Below the pieces are notes generated by a model that saw only the letters and a program-made list of their open reading frames with translations, was not told where the DNA came from and did no database searches. From positions 10,559,856-10,623,855 of the forward strand of contig NZ_CP012159.1 of NCBI RefSeq assembly GCF_001189295.1: a stretch of 64,000 nt of DNA. The letters are read 5' to 3'. The stretch comes from Chondromyces crocatus (GTDB lineage: Bacteria; Myxococcota_A; Polyangia; Polyangiales; Polyangiaceae). Shown piece after piece: positions 61,997 to 64,000 of the stretch. Position numbers and translations under genes: made by a program. Position 1 is the stretch's first letter, and each line of letters begins with the position of its first letter.

Positions 61997-62393
61997 GTCT
62001 CCTGCGGGCGGGCCTCGCGATATCGCCGTGCTGCGGACTCACCGCAGCGCTGAACGCCGCGCGATGGTGCAATGCGTTATCGGCGATGCAGCGCGATAGC
62101 CTGCACCGGTGTGCGCTTGACATCGAACTTGGCGTTTGGTCATGTGCGCTGGAGGCTAGGTCCCCTGCGCTCGACGCATTCGTGCATTTCAGCGTGATGC
62201 GTGCAACACGATTAGAAGAATCCAGGAGACTGCGCCCGTCCCATTGCGAGGTCGATCGGGACGATTGCGACCAGTCTTCCTGAGTTCGAAGGAACGTCGC
62301 AGGGAAATGATTCGTCTCGTCCCCCCGTGAACGGGAGGGGCCAGCAGTCGTCGTCGCCGGGAGCGACGCAAGCGGAGCAAGGAGATCGTGAAG
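61997..62393. other. Gene-free upstream region of the SGNH hydrolase
   Basis: About 400 bases, lower in GC than its neighbours. A ttgaca at 62117-62122 is followed at 17 bases by only a poor -10-like tcatgt. No other structure was recognised. Confidence 0.35.
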
Positions 62394-63506
62394 ATGCGCG
62401 TCAAGTCCATCTCGAGTCGAGTACTGCCGAGGCACGTCATGCGCCTCGTGCTGATGATCGGAATCTTGCTGGTCGGCGGGAATGCCTTCGCCAATACGTT
62501 GACCCAGAACACCTCGTGGACGATCGATCGGAGCAACACGACCACGAAGTACCGGGTCGTTGCCTACGGCGACTCCATCTTCGCCGGCTACTACGGCAGC
62601 ATCTCGCGCGCGGCGAAGCGCGCAGCCCCCATGGTGCAGGGTGAGTACCTCTCGAACTCGTGGGGCACCGACATCGAGGTGGTCCGCCGCTGCAAGTCGG
62701 GCGCGAAGGCCGACGACATCTACAACAACAAGATCGTCGCCGAGCGGTCCTACATGCAGGACCCGAGCACCCGCGTCGTCACCTTCGAGATGTGCGGCAA
62801 CGACTTCCTCCAGGCGCGCACCGCCTTCGCCGACCAGAAGGGCACGTGTAACCTCGGCGTGATCGACAGCGCCCTGGCCGCGTGCACGACGTACCAGGAG
62901 CGCGCGATGCAGTACATCAACGCGAACGCGCACTCCGCGGTGAAGAAGAAGCAGATCATGAACATCTACTACCCCGGCTACGACGCCGACAACGGCCTGT
63001 CGCAGTGCACGGACGCGCAGACGGGGCAGAAGCTGAACAAGCAGGAGGTCTTCATCACCCGCCTCGCGCGGAGCAACTGGCGCGCGTGCAACTTCGCCCG
63101 GCAGTACGGCTTCGATTGTGTCGACTCGTTCGCCCATTACATGGGCGCCGACTACGACACGAACGGCGACGGCAAGGTCGACTCCGAGGCGCTCCGCTGG
63201 GTGGCCGGCGAGTCGGAGGCGGCCTACGTGACCCGGATCAGCCAGACGCTCCGTGGGACGGTCCGCGACGCGAACAACCACTACGCGAGCAGCGGCACGA
63301 GCTACGACTACATCCAGTCGGACAACACCCACCCGACCTACTACAGCAGCGCGACGATGTACCTCGGGCTCATCGGCGGCTCGGCCTCCGGTAGCGGCGC
63401 AGCAGAGTTCGCGCAGGGCTCGGGCGGCAAGAATGCGGTGTGGAATCAGTTCGGGCACGAGCGGGCCGGCTGGCTCCACGCGCTCCTGAACCCCGCATCG
63501 CCGTGA
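62394..63506 (+). CDS. Secreted SGNH/GDSL-type hydrolase
   Basis: A 370-residue exported esterase/lipase-type protein. Signal peptide to about residue 34 (MIGILLVGGNAFA); nucleophile Ser61 in YGDSIFAG (block I), GND at 135-137 (block III) and the Asp310-x-x-His313 pair in DNTHPT (block V). The oxyanion Gly of block II is probably in SGAKADDI. DTNGDGKVDSE at about 255-265 looks like a calcium-binding EF-hand-type loop inserted before the last catalytic block. Several cysteines suggest disulfides. The ATG at 62394 has aaggag nine bases upstream, which is better than GTG 62388. Targets could be acylated polysaccharide or lipid. Confidence 0.85.
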   Translation: MRVKSISSRVLPRHVMRLVLMIGILLVGGNAFANTLTQNTSWTIDRSNTTTKYRVVAYGDSIFAGYYGSISRAAKRAAPMVQGEYLSNSWGTDIEVVRRCKSGAKADDIYNNKIVAERSYMQDPSTRVVTFEMCGNDFLQARTAFADQKGTCNLGVIDSALAACTTYQERAMQYINANAHSAVKKKQIMNIYYPGYDADNGLSQCTDAQTGQKLNKQEVFITRLARSNWRACNFARQYGFDCVDSFAHYMGADYDTNGDGKVDSEALRWVAGESEAAYVTRISQTLRGTVRDANNHYASSGTSYDYIQSDNTHPTYYSSATMYLGLIGGSASGSGAAEFAQGSGGKNAVWNQFGHERAGWLHALLNPASP

Positions 63507-63515
63507 TGCACGCTC

Positions 63516-63553
63516 GCCCCTCGCGCCGGGCGCCGTGCTCGCGCGCGAGGGGC
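63516..63553 (+). terminator. Terminator-like hairpin after the SGNH hydrolase
   Basis: gcccctcgcgc (63516-63526) pairs perfectly with gcgcgaggggc (63543-63553) across a 16-base loop, ten bases after the stop. Confidence 0.6.
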
Positions 63554-63570
63554 TGATAGGCTGTCGAGGA

Positions 63571-64000
63571 ATGAAGTCGAAGCGCTCTGCGAGCCAGCTC
63601 AGCGGTGCCCCCCGGCGCTCGGTCGACGAGGACGGGGTGGTGCGGATCGAGCTGTCGCAGGGCGCGCGACGTTTTCTCGGCCCCAGGGCGGCGCTCGTCG
63701 CGCTGGGAGCCGTGATCGTGCTGGGGGTAGGGCTCTGGTTCGGTGTGCGACCCAGGAGCGGGGTGGAGAATGGCGGTGGTCCGGGGGATGGAGCGCGCGA
63801 GGCGCGGCTCTCCTCACGAGGCCGGGCAGGCCATTCGACGCGCGGTGGGGTCGAGTCAGGGCGGTCGTCGCGAGGCGCTGACGCGCTGGCGAGGTGGGGG
63901 ATGCCGTCGGGTCGGGGAAGCTCGGGGGACGCCGAGGAAGCTGCGCGAGGCGCTGGGCTGGCAGGCGAGCCGGGAGACGACGAAGGCGAAGGCGAAGCCG
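63571..64000 (+). CDS. Single-pass membrane protein, cut by the window end
   Basis: Open from the ATG at 63571 to the window edge (about 143 codons) with gagga directly before the start. A short basic N-terminus (MKSKRSASQLSG), then DEDGVVRIELSQGARRFLG, one membrane helix at about residues 40-58 (LVALGAVIVLGVGLWFGV), then a Gly/Arg/Ser-rich and finally acidic region. This resembles the N-terminal anchors of myxobacterial membrane-tethered proteins with long disordered spacers. The functional domain lies beyond the window. Confidence 0.6.
   Translation, partial: MKSKRSASQLSGAPRRSVDEDGVVRIELSQGARRFLGPRAALVALGAVIVLGVGLWFGVRPRSGVENGGGPGDGAREARLSSRGRAGHSTRGGVESGRSSRGADALARWGMPSGRGSSGDAEEAARGAGLAGEPGDDEGEGEA

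Overview
The window reads as chromosome of a very GC-rich, GTG/TTG-start-using, lipoprotein-rich Gram-negative bacterium. Gene content fits a myxobacterium of the Polyangiales type: many secreted lipoproteins with Gly/Ala/Pro-rich linkers, several TonB-family proteins behind an ECF sigma factor, and strong G/C third positions. That placement is inferred from composition and gene style, not from a marker gene. I found no rRNA, tRNA, CRISPR array, prophage or origin.

Layout. 1-3.7 kb is an accessory, lower-GC patch: two diverged tandem copies of a small unknown gene, separated by a decayed ISKra4-type transposase, then an IS630 transposase fragment and another orphan gene. 3.8-9.6 kb is mostly minus strand: a PQQ-like fragment protein, an SDR, a small unknown gene, and a Tat-exported two-subunit molybdenum hydroxylase (2Fe-2S subunit plus large subunit, GTGA-coupled). 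9.6-10.96 kb is gene-poor and begins with a three-copy 23-nt-spaced repeat. 10.96-15.0 kb is a tightly coupled four-gene envelope/secretion operon: PLA2-like lipoprotein, trypsin-like lipoprotein, triple-parvulin lipoprotein with His/Asp repeats, and a single-pass membrane protein. 15.0-22.5 kb holds a TetR regulator divergent from a class C beta-lactamase-like lipoprotein, a pseudouridine synthase/methyltransferase fusion coupled to a PRPP synthetase gene, a GH114-like lipoprotein and a HELGH metallopeptidase-like lipoprotein.

22.5-38.2 kb holds housekeeping and singletons: uvrB, a long B12-binding/radical SAM protein fused to a DUF2344 domain, an orphan histidine kinase, a beta-propeller-like lipoprotein, a SnoaL-like protein, a stand-alone NFACT-R domain, a YcaQ-like glycosylase, an HD hydrolase of the ppGpp-hydrolase type, a large membrane protein, an alpha/beta hydrolase and an ArfB-like ribosome-rescue protein. 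38.7-43.2 kb carries three divergent paralogues of a secreted protein family I do not recognise. A strong hairpin follows the first two and a weaker one follows the third; two have repeat-rich leaders, and a helicase gene lies between the first and second. 43.5-49 kb holds an acyl-CoA synthetase, a glutathione-independent formaldehyde dehydrogenase, a DUF4112 membrane protein and an OYE-family oxidoreductase, with two striking minisatellites (17-nt and 21-nt units). 49-64 kb holds an ECF sigma/TonB/TonB operon, a CoA-transferase, gltBD, DNA polymerase IV, a D-2-hydroxyacid dehydrogenase, a secreted SGNH hydrolase and a membrane protein cut by the window edge.

The two best candidates for undescribed biology are the coupled lipoprotein operon at 10962-14999 and the three-member secreted family at 38782-43133. 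Both rest on sequence reading alone.
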